Shown one piece after another: positions 36,193-45,440 of a stretch of DNA of 64,000 nt; the stretch's first letter is position 1, and every line of letters begins with the position of its first letter. Source of the stretch: UBA6770 sp965660875 (GTDB lineage: Bacteria > Bacteroidota > Bacteroidia > Flavobacteriales_G > Salibacteraceae); assembly GCA_965660875.1 (NCBI GenBank), contig CBFIBQ010000012.1, positions 23,700-87,699 on the forward strand, written 5' to 3'. Made by a program: the position numbers and the translations under genes. A model generated the notes under the pieces. That model saw only the letters and a program-made list of their open reading frames with translations. It was not told where the DNA came from and made no database searches.

Positions 36193-38322
36193 TTGCAAGT
36201 CGGTAGTTTCAACTTAGGAAAGTTTTTTCTGTACACTGCGTTAGTGAGTTTTTCGCTTGGTTTTGTAATGTCTGTTTTTATATGGAACGGTTACTTGCTT
36301 GAAGTGCCCGATTCGGATCGAATTAAACGCTACAAACTTCCTTACGCGACTCAAATTTTCAGCAACGACAGCGTGTTATTAGGAAAGATTTACAAGGAAA
36401 ATAGAGTCTTTACACCCATCGAAGAAATGCCGGATAGTTTGTTAAACTGTCTGATTGCAACTGAAGATATTCGTTTTTATTCGCACCACGGGGTAGATGT
36501 GATTGGTGCTGCCCGAGTACTTTATAAATCCATTCTTTTATCACAAAAAGCGGGTGGAGGAAGCACCATCACCCAGCAGTTGGTTAAGAATAGATATCCT
36601 CGAAAAAGTTTTGGGGACCTTCCGCTGGTTTTCCACAAACTACGGGAATGGTTTACTGCGGTTAAGTTTGAAAATTTGTATTCGAAAGCTGCAATTCTAG
36701 AACACTATTTGAATACGGTTCCCTTTGGGAACAATTGTTTTGGAATTCATACTGCCTCAGCGTATTATTTTCAAAAGAAGCCCAGCGAATTAGAGGTAGG
36801 TGAAATGGCTACGCTGGTTGGCATGCTAAAAGGAACAACATTATACGACCCAATAAGAAACCCCGATCGATGTTTGGAGCGCCGAAACCTTGTACTGAGC
36901 AATATGCAGAGAAATGGTTTTTTATCCGAAAATCAATTAAATGAACACTTGAAATTTGGCCTGCGACTGAACCAATCTGCTGAAGGAAAATCAACAATAG
37001 CACCATTTTTTAGACAGCACATTAAAACTAAGTTGGAGGAGCTTATTCGCTCTAATAGCAAATACGGTGTACTGAAATACAATCCTTATATAGATGGGTT
37101 AAAGGTATACACGACCATAGATTCAAGAGTTCAAATGTACGCAGAGAATGCCCTAGAGGAAGAAATGAATCGATTACAGGCGCTATTTGATCAAGAGTGG
37201 AATGAAGCGCGTTGGAAAAAGGAGCAACAAAAGTTGATAAGACTGCTAAGGCAAAAGAAATACCCCGGTTACCTCAAGGTAATTGAATATTTAGAGAAGG
37301 ATAAGCCTTTACCTGATGAAATCAAGGTGTTGTTAAGTTCTATGACGGCAGATTTGAGAAGGCTGCATGCAGGTTTTACGTGCATTAAAAATTCGGGAGA
37401 AGTACTAGCATGGGTCGGTGGCAGAAATTTTAATTCCGTTCAATACGATCATGTAAAAAGTAGACGACAAGTAGGCTCGGTATTTAAACCCATTGTTTAT
37501 GTTACCGCTGTGGATCAAGGGGTTAATCTATGCAATTACTTTAAAAATAACAAACAGTCCTACCAGAGCTTTGACGACTGGCAACCCAAGAATGCAACAG
37601 AAAATTACGTTGGAGAATACACCATGAAAGGTGCGTTAACCTATTCTCTAAATGTAATTTCTGTTCAGGTGCTGTTTCGAGCAGGTTTATCCGATGTGTT
37701 GAATTTGGCCAGGCAAATGGGCATTAGAACTGACATACCTAATGTGCCCAGTATTTCGCTCGGAACTCCTGATATTAGCTTGTTTGAGATGGTAAATGCC
37801 TACACTTGTTTTCCCAATGGCGGTAAGCGCGTGTCAACTAGATTTTTAAATAAAATTTACGCTGCTTCGGGAGATGTTATTTATCAAAACCGGCCCGAAG
37901 CTGTGAAAGTACTCTTCTCAAAAAACGTTGCGGATGTAATGAATAACATGTTGGAATCTGTAGTGAATTCGGGTACTGCTAGAAGTTTGAGAACGGAATA
38001 CAATATTTCAGGGCCACTTGCTGGAAAAACCGGTACTTCACAAAATCAAGCAGATGGTTGGTTTATTGGTTATACCCCTCAGTTTACCGCTGGAGCGTGG
38101 GTAGGGGCAGATAGCCCAGAGGTACATTTCGAGTCCATCAGCACAGGGGCGGGTGCCAAAACCGCATTGCCGATATGGGCAAGTTTTGTTTCTAAATTAA
38201 GAAAGGATGGAAATTTTGATCACTTGTTCGAAGGGGCGTTTACGCTTCCAAATGCACGATCAATGAGTTGTTTGAATTTACCGCTTTACCGACCGTCACC
38301 AAAAGAGCTGAAAGAAGATTAG
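36193..38322 (+). CDS. Class A penicillin-binding protein (bifunctional transglycosylase/transpeptidase)
   Basis: This 709-residue protein uses a TTG start (36193) placing an N-terminal transmembrane helix first; the next ATG would cut that helix. The GT51 domain shows TEDIRFYSHHGVDVIGAARV with the catalytic Glu, then GGGSTITQQLVKN. The transpeptidase domain has SVFK (Ser about residue 430), SLN (TYSLNVIS) and KTGTS (about 611). It polymerises glycan and cross-links peptides in cell-wall synthesis. A helical insert of about 80 residues (NEARWKKEQQKLIRLLRQKK) sits between the domains. It belongs to the PBP1A/PBP1C-like group. Confidence 0.93.
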   Translation: MQVGSFNLGKFFLYTALVSFSLGFVMSVFIWNGYLLEVPDSDRIKRYKLPYATQIFSNDSVLLGKIYKENRVFTPIEEMPDSLLNCLIATEDIRFYSHHGVDVIGAARVLYKSILLSQKAGGGSTITQQLVKNRYPRKSFGDLPLVFHKLREWFTAVKFENLYSKAAILEHYLNTVPFGNNCFGIHTASAYYFQKKPSELEVGEMATLVGMLKGTTLYDPIRNPDRCLERRNLVLSNMQRNGFLSENQLNEHLKFGLRLNQSAEGKSTIAPFFRQHIKTKLEELIRSNSKYGVLKYNPYIDGLKVYTTIDSRVQMYAENALEEEMNRLQALFDQEWNEARWKKEQQKLIRLLRQKKYPGYLKVIEYLEKDKPLPDEIKVLLSSMTADLRRLHAGFTCIKNSGEVLAWVGGRNFNSVQYDHVKSRRQVGSVFKPIVYVTAVDQGVNLCNYFKNNKQSYQSFDDWQPKNATENYVGEYTMKGALTYSLNVISVQVLFRAGLSDVLNLARQMGIRTDIPNVPSISLGTPDISLFEMVNAYTCFPNGGKRVSTRFLNKIYAASGDVIYQNRPEAVKVLFSKNVADVMNNMLESVVNSGTARSLRTEYNISGPLAGKTGTSQNQADGWFIGYTPQFTAGAWVGADSPEVHFESISTGAGAKTALPIWASFVSKLRKDGNFDHLFEGAFTLPNARSMSCLNLPLYRPSPKELKED

Positions 38323-38344
38323 TTGTTTTGAAATAGATTTTCAA

Positions 38345-39613
38345 TTAAAACTCTACTTCTAAAGTCATTTCCTCTCCGTCTCGCAGGAAGCTAACTGAAG
38401 CTTTATCACCAGGTTTAAATTGTCCCAAACCTTTCATATAGGTTTGCATATCGGCAATATCAACACTTCCCATTTTTATTACCACATCACCAGCTTTCAT
38501 TCCTGCTTTTTCTGCAGGGCGATCGGGGATGGTACCGTCAATGCGCATTCCGTTTCCTTGAAACATGTAATCGGGCATAACCCCCAAGGTTACTTTGAAT
38601 TTTGGCGCTTTGGTGCTTTTATCGCTCTTGGTTTTTTTGTAATCGAGTTTTCCTGCTTGGTCTAGTGCTGCAATCAAATTAAAAATGAAATTTCCGACTT
38701 GTCCAATTCCTGTGAGATTTACTTTTTCAAAGTCATCTGAAGGCTTGTGGTAGTCGCTGTGCTGACCGGTAAAAAATTGAAGTACCGGAATTTCTTTTAG
38801 GTAAAAACTTGTGTGGTCTGAAGGGCCAATACCACTCTGTCCAAGTACTAGATTAAACAATTGATCGCTGCTTTTTAATTCAGATTTACTACCGCGATTA
38901 ATTTTTTCAATTGCATTTTTCCAACTGGAACTTGTACCAACACCATTAATAGCCAGCTTACTGCTATCTAATCTACCAATCATATCCATATTTATCATGT
39001 AATTGATAGATTTAAGCGATACCGTTGGATTGTCTACAAAAGATTTACTGCCCCAAAGGCCCTTTTCTTCTCCGCTAAATGCCATAAACAAGTAATTGTT
39101 ATTGTTATAGTTGGCGTCTTTTAAATGCTTTGCTAATAGTAATAAACCAGCGATTCCCGAAGCATTATCATCTGCCCCGTTATGAATGGCTTTTTCTCCA
39201 GCGTGCAAGGACCCTTCACCGCCCATTCCCAGATGGTCGTAATGAGCACCAATTACTATTGTGTATTTGGCGCCGTTGTCTATAAATCCAAGTACATTTT
39301 TTCCAGTAATCGGTCCGCTAGTAGGGGTTGTTTTGCCATGACCATGCACTTTGGGTGTAAATGTAAACTCTTGAAAATAGCCCCCAACACCGTATGGCTT
39401 TAGGTCCATTTTTGACATTCTTTTCGCTATGTAATCGGCTGCTTTCTGTTCTCCTTCGGTTCCAGTTTCTCTTCCTTCCATTTTATCACTCGACAGGCTT
39501 TTTACATCCTTGGTAATTTTTTTTAGGTCTTTTTTATTTACATCGCTTTGTGCCAAAGCCGTTAGAGCAAGAGCTATAAACAGGAAAATACTAACTAAGA
39601 ATTTCATATACAT
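38345..39613 (-). CDS. M28 family zinc aminopeptidase with C-terminal PDZ domain
   Basis: This 422-residue protein has a signal peptide (MKFLVSIFLFIALALTALAQ; ATG 39607 is an alternative start). The metallopeptidase core shows GAHYDHLG, NGADDNASGIAGLLLLA, SGEEKGLWGS and a late HSDYHKPSDD zinc/active-site region. A PDZ domain occupies about residues 325-422 (DRPAEKAGMKAGDVVIKMG). It probably removes amino-terminal residues from peptides in the periplasm or outside the cell. It converges with the PBP gene. Confidence 0.9.
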   Translation of the reverse strand: MYMKFLVSIFLFIALALTALAQSDVNKKDLKKITKDVKSLSSDKMEGRETGTEGEQKAADYIAKRMSKMDLKPYGVGGYFQEFTFTPKVHGHGKTTPTSGPITGKNVLGFIDNGAKYTIVIGAHYDHLGMGGEGSLHAGEKAIHNGADDNASGIAGLLLLAKHLKDANYNNNNYLFMAFSGEEKGLWGSKSFVDNPTVSLKSINYMINMDMIGRLDSSKLAINGVGTSSSWKNAIEKINRGSKSELKSSDQLFNLVLGQSGIGPSDHTSFYLKEIPVLQFFTGQHSDYHKPSDDFEKVNLTGIGQVGNFIFNLIAALDQAGKLDYKKTKSDKSTKAPKFKVTLGVMPDYMFQGNGMRIDGTIPDRPAEKAGMKAGDVVIKMGSVDIADMQTYMKGLGQFKPGDKASVSFLRDGEEMTLEVEF

Positions 39614-39808
39614 AATTTGAAACGCAAAAGTATTCCTTTAGATAGTTGCTGTTCATCCAGGGGTGCTTTTACAAATGATTTTTAGAACAATTAAGTAATT
39701 AGAGAATTGCAGGTTATCGATGACTCTTGAAAAATATTTACACCTTGCACAAAACCTACTTTTTGCCTTAGTTGAATTACTAATATTGCAACCTCCAAAT
39801 TTTAGGAT

Positions 39809-40918
39809 ATGAAAAAGATAATTGGTTTCGCCATTGCCTCGTTGTTAATGGTTTCTTGTGGTACAGATGAAAAAGTAAAGGAAGAAGAGGATGGGTATTC
39901 AGGCGCAACCCAAACGGACGTAATTTGGTATAAAGGAGAAACGCATTTAAAAAATATACGTCAACTGACTTGGGGAGGAGATAATGCCGAGGCTTATTGG
40001 AGTTTTGATGACGAAATGTTGGTTTTTCAAGCTACAAACCCAGCTTGGGACGTGGAATGTGATCAAATTTATATTACCCGTTGGAAAGATTCCGACTTGA
40101 AAGAAAATAAAGCTCAAATGGCTAGCACGGGTTGGGGCAGAACGACTTGCTCGTACTTTTTGCCCGGCGACTCGACAATTGTGTACGCTTCTACACACGA
40201 GGCAGATTCTGCATGCCCTCCCAAACCAGAAAAACGAGCAGACGGAAAATACGTTTGGCCCATTTATGCAGGTTTCGACATTTACACAGCGGATTTAGGC
40301 GGTAAAATACTGAACAAGTTAACCAATGAGCCCGGATATGATGCTGAAGCTACCGTATCACCAAAAGGAGATAAAATTGTCTTTACTTCACTAAGGAGTG
40401 GAGACCTGGAGCTTTATACCATGAATATTGATGGTTCAGATGTAAAGCAAATTACTGATGAATTAGGCTATGACGGAGGCGCATTTTTCTCTCCCGATGG
40501 AAAAAAGTTGATTTTTAGAAGTTCTCGTCCAAAGACGGAAGAAGACATAAAAGTGTACAAGGATTTGTTGGCAGAAGGTTTGGTAATGCCTACCGAAATG
40601 GAGTTGTATATGTGTGATGCCGATGGTGGCAACCTAAAGCAGTTAACGAATTTGGGACAAGCTAATTGGTGTCCTTTCTTCCACCCGAATGGGGATAAGG
40701 TCATTTTTGCGAGTAATCATAGCACCGAAAGAGGTTACCCATTCAATTTGTACATGGTAGACACCTTGGGTCAAGGCTTAGAAAAAATAACGGAAGACAA
40801 TGTATTTGATGCTTTCCCTGTTTTCTCGAATAATGGAAAGCATCTGGTATTCTCTTCAAACAGGAATAACGGAGGCACAAGAGAAACCAACTTGTTTGTT
40901 GCCGACTGGGAAGATTAG
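39809..40918 (+). CDS. TolB-like PD40 beta-propeller lipoprotein
   Basis: This 369-residue protein has a lipoprotein signal (IASLLMVSCGTDEKV), then WD40-like PD40 blades such as EATVSPKGDKIVFTSLRSGDLELY, GGAFFSPDGKKLIFRSSR and PFFHPNGDKVIFASN. TolB-type propellers bind proteins or peptidoglycan-associated partners in the periplasm. As a lipoprotein it is probably anchored at the outer membrane. It is monocistronic, with no clear terminator. Confidence 0.85.
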   Translation: MKKIIGFAIASLLMVSCGTDEKVKEEEDGYSGATQTDVIWYKGETHLKNIRQLTWGGDNAEAYWSFDDEMLVFQATNPAWDVECDQIYITRWKDSDLKENKAQMASTGWGRTTCSYFLPGDSTIVYASTHEADSACPPKPEKRADGKYVWPIYAGFDIYTADLGGKILNKLTNEPGYDAEATVSPKGDKIVFTSLRSGDLELYTMNIDGSDVKQITDELGYDGGAFFSPDGKKLIFRSSRPKTEEDIKVYKDLLAEGLVMPTEMELYMCDADGGNLKQLTNLGQANWCPFFHPNGDKVIFASNHSTERGYPFNLYMVDTLGQGLEKITEDNVFDAFPVFSNNGKHLVFSSNRNNGGTRETNLFVADWED

Positions 40919-41058
40919 TAGCCCTCAGTCAAGCGATCTGCAGAGCCAAAAGTAAATTGCGTTGGGTTAGATCAACAAGAGTATGGGATGCATAAGTTGT
41001 ATTAAAAATTAAGCCTTAAAAGCTGCGCAGGGTGAGTTTTATCCACTTTTAACGCCAG

Positions 41059-41613
41059 CTACTTTTTCTTCTTTTTGGTTTTCTTTAGCTCCTTTTCTTC
41101 AGAGGCGTCCACCGAACCCGTTCCGTATCGAAAGCCAATAGAGTTGTTCTTCTTTTCTACTTCCTCTTGTATTGCCTCTGCTTTTTTGGGTAAACTGCCC
41201 AAAGGTCCGCAATGGTCATCGATGGTTTTAATGCTTATGCCCATAGCCGCTGCAATTTCATCATGCAGCAGCTTTTCGCTCTGATCAAACAAACCGGTTG
41301 ACACTGCAATGTCTCGAATTTCAGATAACACTTTACGCACTACGATTTCGTCCACGGTATCCGTTCCCGCAATTTGTTGTGCGATGAGCAATACATGAGC
41401 CCGTTGTTCTTTTTCATCAATACCGTTAAACCACTCCAAGGATTCGCGCATAATTATTTCATACTGATCTACATTTCTAAAACTCAAATCCAGCCATTCC
41501 GCTATTTTTCGTTTTATTGAAAACTCCTGAATGAGTGGAATTTCATTGTTGGATACTTTGGCAAATCCGATGTATAAAAAAGTAAGTAAATGATAAAAAG
41601 TAGGGTTTTTCAT
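41059..41613 (-). CDS. Hypothetical helical protein with lysine-rich tail
   Basis: This 184-residue, mostly alpha-helical protein has an acidic/polar core (EWFNGIDEKEQRAHVLLIAQ, EIAAAMGISIKTIDDHCG) reminiscent of TerB-like helical bundles, and ends in a polylysine tail (KKTKKKKK). No signal peptide is evident after MKNPTFYHLLTFLYIGFAK, though the start is hydrophobic. The TerB comparison is weak. It follows the lipoprotein gene at 41626 by 12 bases and is likely co-transcribed with it. Confidence 0.5.
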   Translation of the reverse strand: MKNPTFYHLLTFLYIGFAKVSNNEIPLIQEFSIKRKIAEWLDLSFRNVDQYEIIMRESLEWFNGIDEKEQRAHVLLIAQQIAGTDTVDEIVVRKVLSEIRDIAVSTGLFDQSEKLLHDEIAAAMGISIKTIDDHCGPLGSLPKKAEAIQEEVEKKNNSIGFRYGTGSVDASEEKELKKTKKKKK

Positions 41614-41625
41614 GATAATTCCGAT

Positions 41626-42654
41626 TTAGTTGTCGTCATGCGTATAATAGACCTTGTATAGGCTTCTGAAGTCATAGTTCAATTTACGTTCAATTCCGCC
41701 CTTAGAATATACCTTTAAAAAAACCATATTCCCATCCATTTTATATACCACTCCATACGTTTTTTGTTTGTTAGTTGTGTCTTCATAGAAACCAACATCA
41801 CCAATACTAAAATCATTGTTTTTGGTTGAACGCAGAGTAAGACAGTCGCTACATTTTTGTGCTCCATTTATTTTTAATTCATTTTGGGAAAGGTTTTCTC
41901 TTTGCGTGGCTTTAGGAAGCTTCAGTTCTGAATTTAACAGATGAATGGTATCAGTAAGAGTAAATGAATTTGAGTTGCTATTAGAACTAAAGACGAACAC
42001 TCTGGTTATCGGTAACTTAAAATCATATTCAAGAGTGTCATTCTGGTACTTTAGAGCGAAACCAATGCCGAGTTGGTTGTTTTGGTTCGCATACTTTTCC
42101 ATTTCTAAAAGTTCATTTTTAATAGTTCGATTTTTATCTGTGCTTTGTGAAATATCAATTTTAGATTCCACTTTCCAGTAAGGGCTATGTGTGTATGACG
42201 TATTGTATGTTGTCACTGTTCTACTATACCCATCATTATACGTTGCAGTACTGTTTGATTCTCTAAAAGTATTTACGTTGATAGAAGAGGTAGTAAATTC
42301 TTGGTAACTGGCTTTTTTAGGAATGATTGTTTCGTAATTGTCTTTAGCTGCAATTTTGTTCTTAGAGAAGAGCAAGTCTCGTTTAAGGGCCTTGGAACTA
42401 TTTCCTTGAGGGTCAATAAAATATGAGCTATTCCAAAGTAGATACATATTCTCGCTGGTCTTGTTTTCAATTTTAAAATTAATCCCATTTGGCTTTGGGT
42501 ATAAATGTATTCGAACCAACTCATCTTCAAAAAAATTGAATAATGAGTCGGACTCCAACGGTTTTATTTTGGTTTCATAATAGTACTGATGTTCAACATA
42601 GCAACTACTTAAAATTAGTGATAGCGCTGAAATAATGGTAATTGGATTTTTCAT
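41626..42654 (-). CDS. Hypothetical lipoprotein
   Basis: This 342-residue protein has signal and lipobox SLILSSCYVEHQYYYETK. The body is rich in Asn/Ser/Thr with beta-strand character, including a CSDCLTLRS CxxC pair near residue 265 and a C-terminal small-barrel-like segment (DVGFYEDTTNKQKTYGVVYKMDGNMVFLKVY). No family is recognised. Genes at 42666-43052 and 43054 onward are in the same direction immediately upstream, so it may belong to a longer transcript. Confidence 0.6.
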   Translation of the reverse strand: MKNPITIISALSLILSSCYVEHQYYYETKIKPLESDSLFNFFEDELVRIHLYPKPNGINFKIENKTSENMYLLWNSSYFIDPQGNSSKALKRDLLFSKNKIAAKDNYETIIPKKASYQEFTTSSINVNTFRESNSTATYNDGYSRTVTTYNTSYTHSPYWKVESKIDISQSTDKNRTIKNELLEMEKYANQNNQLGIGFALKYQNDTLEYDFKLPITRVFVFSSNSNSNSFTLTDTIHLLNSELKLPKATQRENLSQNELKINGAQKCSDCLTLRSTKNNDFSIGDVGFYEDTTNKQKTYGVVYKMDGNMVFLKVYSKGGIERKLNYDFRSLYKVYYTHDDN

Positions 42655-42665
42655 GTTTAATTGAT

Positions 42666-43052
42666 TTACTCCCCAATCCTAGGTCTTTTTTTTCGCTGAA
42701 TAACTTTTCCTTCTTCACCACCAAATGGTTTTCGGGTTCGTTTTGGAACTTCTTTTACCGGTTCTGGTTTCGGTTCTGCTTTCGTTTTTTGAGCAGCCGG
42801 CGTAGGCTTGTCTTTAGGCTTTTTGGCGTCCATTCTGCCTCGTTTTTCAATAACTAAACCGTTCAAAAAGTTACGTAAAATTTGATCTTTTAGCTGCATG
42901 TATTTAGGGTGGTCATCTGCTCTAAAAAAGGCGTTGATTTCACTCTTTGAAATCTCATAATCGACGTGTTTCAGTATGCGCACCATATCATCGTCTCTTA
43001 ATTTAAGTGCAACCCGTAGCTTCTTGAGTATGTCGTTATTTGTCAATCCCAT
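42666..43052 (-). CDS. DUF1456 (YehS-like) protein
   Basis: In this 128-residue protein, residues 1-70 (MGLTNNDILKKLRVALKLRD ... YEISKSEINAFFR) carry the DUF1456 repeat seen in YehS. The C-terminal third is low-complexity and basic (PKDKPTPAAQKTKAEPKPEP). The family has no assigned function. It starts one base after the rarA stop, so it is co-transcribed with it. Confidence 0.85.
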   Translation of the reverse strand: MGLTNNDILKKLRVALKLRDDDMVRILKHVDYEISKSEINAFFRADDHPKYMQLKDQILRNFLNGLVIEKRGRMDAKKPKDKPTPAAQKTKAEPKPEPVKEVPKRTRKPFGGEEGKVIQRKKRPRIGE

Positions 43053-43053
43053 G

Positions 43054-44340
43054 TTAGTATCCGTATTTCTTTTTCCATTTTTCTCTAAGGTCTAGTTGAA
43101 TGGTCTGTTCCCGTTTATTACTCCCCGGTACATAGAAGGCTTTACCTTCAATAGACTCAGGCAAAAACTCATGCTCTACAAAGTTACCTTCGTAATTGTG
43201 GGCGTAGGCATAGTCTTTTCCGTAATCCAAATCTTTCATAAGCTCCGTAGGTGCGTTGCGAATCGTTAGTGGAATGCTTAAGTTGCCCGTTTCTTTTACA
43301 AATTTCCGTGCCGTTCTTATCGCTTTGTAGGCCGAATTACTTTTGGGTGAAGTGGCTAGATAAATTACCGTCTGACTTAAAATGATGTCACATTCGGGGT
43401 AACCAATTTTAGTAACCGAGTCAAAGCACGTATGCGCCATTACCAGCGCAGTTGGATTGGCTAAACCCACATCCTCTGATGCAAATATGAGCATGCGACG
43501 AGCAATAAATTTGGGATCTTCGCCGCCTTCTACCATGCGGGCTAAGTAATACAAAGCTGCATTGGGGTCTGAGCCACGCATAGATTTTATAAAGGCCGAA
43601 ACCACGTCGTAATGCATTTCGCCTGTTTTATCGTACAACACGGTGTTTTGCTGCACAATATGCATTACGGTATCGTTGTCAATACTGATGTTCTTTCTAC
43701 CATCTTTTAGGCTATTCACCACTATTTCTAGCGTGTTGAGCATTTTTCGGGCGTCTCCGCCGCTTAGCCTAAAGAGTGCTTCTTTTTCGAGCACTTTAAT
43801 CGATAACTTGGACAGTACTTCATCCCTTTTTAATGCCTCTTTTAGCAGGGCTTCCAAGTCGGATTTTTCAAAAGACTTGAGCACGTAAACTTGACAGCGA
43901 GAGAGTAGTGCAGAAATAACCTCAAATGAAGGGTTTTCCGTTGTGGCACCAATAAGCGTTACCGTACCTTTTTCTACCGCACCCAGCAAAGAGTCTTGCT
44001 GTGATTTAGAAAAACGATGAATCTCGTCGATAAATAGAATGGGGTTGTTGGTTCCGAAAAATTGTGACTTTTCAGCTTTTTGAATGGCTTCGCGAACATC
44101 ATTAACGCCAGAATTAATGGCAGATAAAATAAAAAAAGGTCGTTTAAGGGTTTTGCTGATAATGGAAGCTAATGTCGTTTTTCCAACCCCTGGAGGACCC
44201 CACAATATTAAGGATGGTATTAGGCCCGAATCTATCGAATTGCGCAACACAGCGCCTTTACCAACCAAATGCTGTTGCCCGATGTAATTGTCCAAGGAAG
44301 TGGGGCGTAATCGCTCCGCCAATGGGGTTGCTGTGCTCAC
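43054..44340 (-). CDS. rarA: Replication-associated recombination protein A (AAA+ ATPase)
   Basis: This 428-residue protein has the AAA+ core with Walker A GPPGVGKTTLA (about residues 49-59), Walker B LFIDEIHRFSK, sensor 1 GATTENPSFEV and a C-terminal MgsA/RarA domain (YYLARMVEGGEDPKFIARRM ... GYPECDIILSQTVIYLA). RarA acts on stalled replication forks. Its ATG overlaps the stop of the outer-membrane protein gene by one base. Confidence 0.95.
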   Translation of the reverse strand: MSTATPLAERLRPTSLDNYIGQQHLVGKGAVLRNSIDSGLIPSLILWGPPGVGKTTLASIISKTLKRPFFILSAINSGVNDVREAIQKAEKSQFFGTNNPILFIDEIHRFSKSQQDSLLGAVEKGTVTLIGATTENPSFEVISALLSRCQVYVLKSFEKSDLEALLKEALKRDEVLSKLSIKVLEKEALFRLSGGDARKMLNTLEIVVNSLKDGRKNISIDNDTVMHIVQQNTVLYDKTGEMHYDVVSAFIKSMRGSDPNAALYYLARMVEGGEDPKFIARRMLIFASEDVGLANPTALVMAHTCFDSVTKIGYPECDIILSQTVIYLATSPKSNSAYKAIRTARKFVKETGNLSIPLTIRNAPTELMKDLDYGKDYAYAHNYEGNFVEHEFLPESIEGKAFYVPGSNKREQTIQLDLREKWKKKYGY

Positions 44341-45440
44341 TAAAACTTGGCTTGTACGCTAAATAGAATATTGGAGTTTAAAGAGCTGTACGTTACACCT
44401 CCCAGTTGGGATTGATCCACTCCTTCATCAAATCTGAAAATGGGGGAGGTGTTGCTGAATGCACGTCCCTCTAGTTTAAATTTAATGTTTTCGGTGGCAA
44501 AATACTCCAAGCCTCCAGAGTAGCTTGTGACTTCAAAATTGCCTGCAATAGGGTTCATGTAAATGCCATCGGGATCGTTGTAGGCCTCAAAACGACCGGC
44601 AATTGCCCATTTGTCAAATACGTAGTAACGAGCCAAAAAGCTACCAACAAGTAGTTCAGACTGATCATCAAGGATACGATTGTCTGCAATGGCATAATCA
44701 AACCCGGCCACAAAATCCAGTTTTTCATTTGGGGAATAAGTCGCATAAAGGTTGTTGTAAAAGACAAACACTGGCGTGCTGTCTGGCGCATCATTGCTGT
44801 ATAAGTTGCTGTAATTAATGGTCCACTTATCGTTGGGGGTAAAAGTTACTTGGCCGCCAATAGCTTTGTTCATGTTGGCCTCAGATTCCGTGATGTTCTG
44901 GTTGCCGTTGGCCACAGTAAAAGAAAAGTACCACTTTTTAAAAGGTTTGTACCCCAATTTAGCTCCCGCCAAATAGTAGGGAGTCCATTCGCTGGCTAAG
45001 GAATGTGAAGTAAGTAAATTATTGAAAGATAAAGCCGACTCAAAGCCCATGTGAGATGAGAACATGCCTACGGTCAATTCCAAATCTTCTGTAAACCTGT
45101 AATTGATGTTGGCTTCGTATAATGCGTTTAACAATTCGCGCTCATGCGCCATGTTTGCTGCTGGAAAATCGCCGAAATTAAAGCCAATGTTTGCCGACAT
45201 TTTATCTTTTACATACGAGAAATCGGCGACTGCCATATTAATGCCCAGTTGATTGTGTTTGTTGTATTGGTATAGAAATTCTGGTCGCTGGTGATTGAAC
45301 GGTTCATTTAGGTCGTAACTGTAGTAAAAATCGACATAGAACTGTTTTGAGAATCCCTCTTTTAAAGAATCGAGCTGAGCTGCGGTTGCAAAAGAAAGGG
45401 CTAGGAAGCCACAAGCAAAAAGAATCTTTTTCATTATCAA
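44340..45440 (-). CDS. Outer-membrane beta-barrel (porin-like) protein
   Basis: This 366-residue protein has a signal peptide (KKILFACGFLALSFATAAQ), then repeated amphipathic strands (FYVDFYYSYDLNEPFNH, LGINMAVADFSYVKDK, WYFSFTVANGNQN), ending in a C-terminal strand SILFSVQAKF with terminal Phe. This matches the putative OmpL-like/BBP2 beta-barrel group of Bacteroidota. Translation is coupled to the NhaC gene upstream (4-base overlap) and to rarA downstream. Confidence 0.8.
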   Translation of the reverse strand: MIMKKILFACGFLALSFATAAQLDSLKEGFSKQFYVDFYYSYDLNEPFNHQRPEFLYQYNKHNQLGINMAVADFSYVKDKMSANIGFNFGDFPAANMAHERELLNALYEANINYRFTEDLELTVGMFSSHMGFESALSFNNLLTSHSLASEWTPYYLAGAKLGYKPFKKWYFSFTVANGNQNITESEANMNKAIGGQVTFTPNDKWTINYSNLYSNDAPDSTPVFVFYNNLYATYSPNEKLDFVAGFDYAIADNRILDDQSELLVGSFLARYYVFDKWAIAGRFEAYNDPDGIYMNPIAGNFEVTSYSGGLEYFATENIKFKLEGRAFSNTSPIFRFDEGVDQSQLGGVTYSSLNSNILFSVQAKF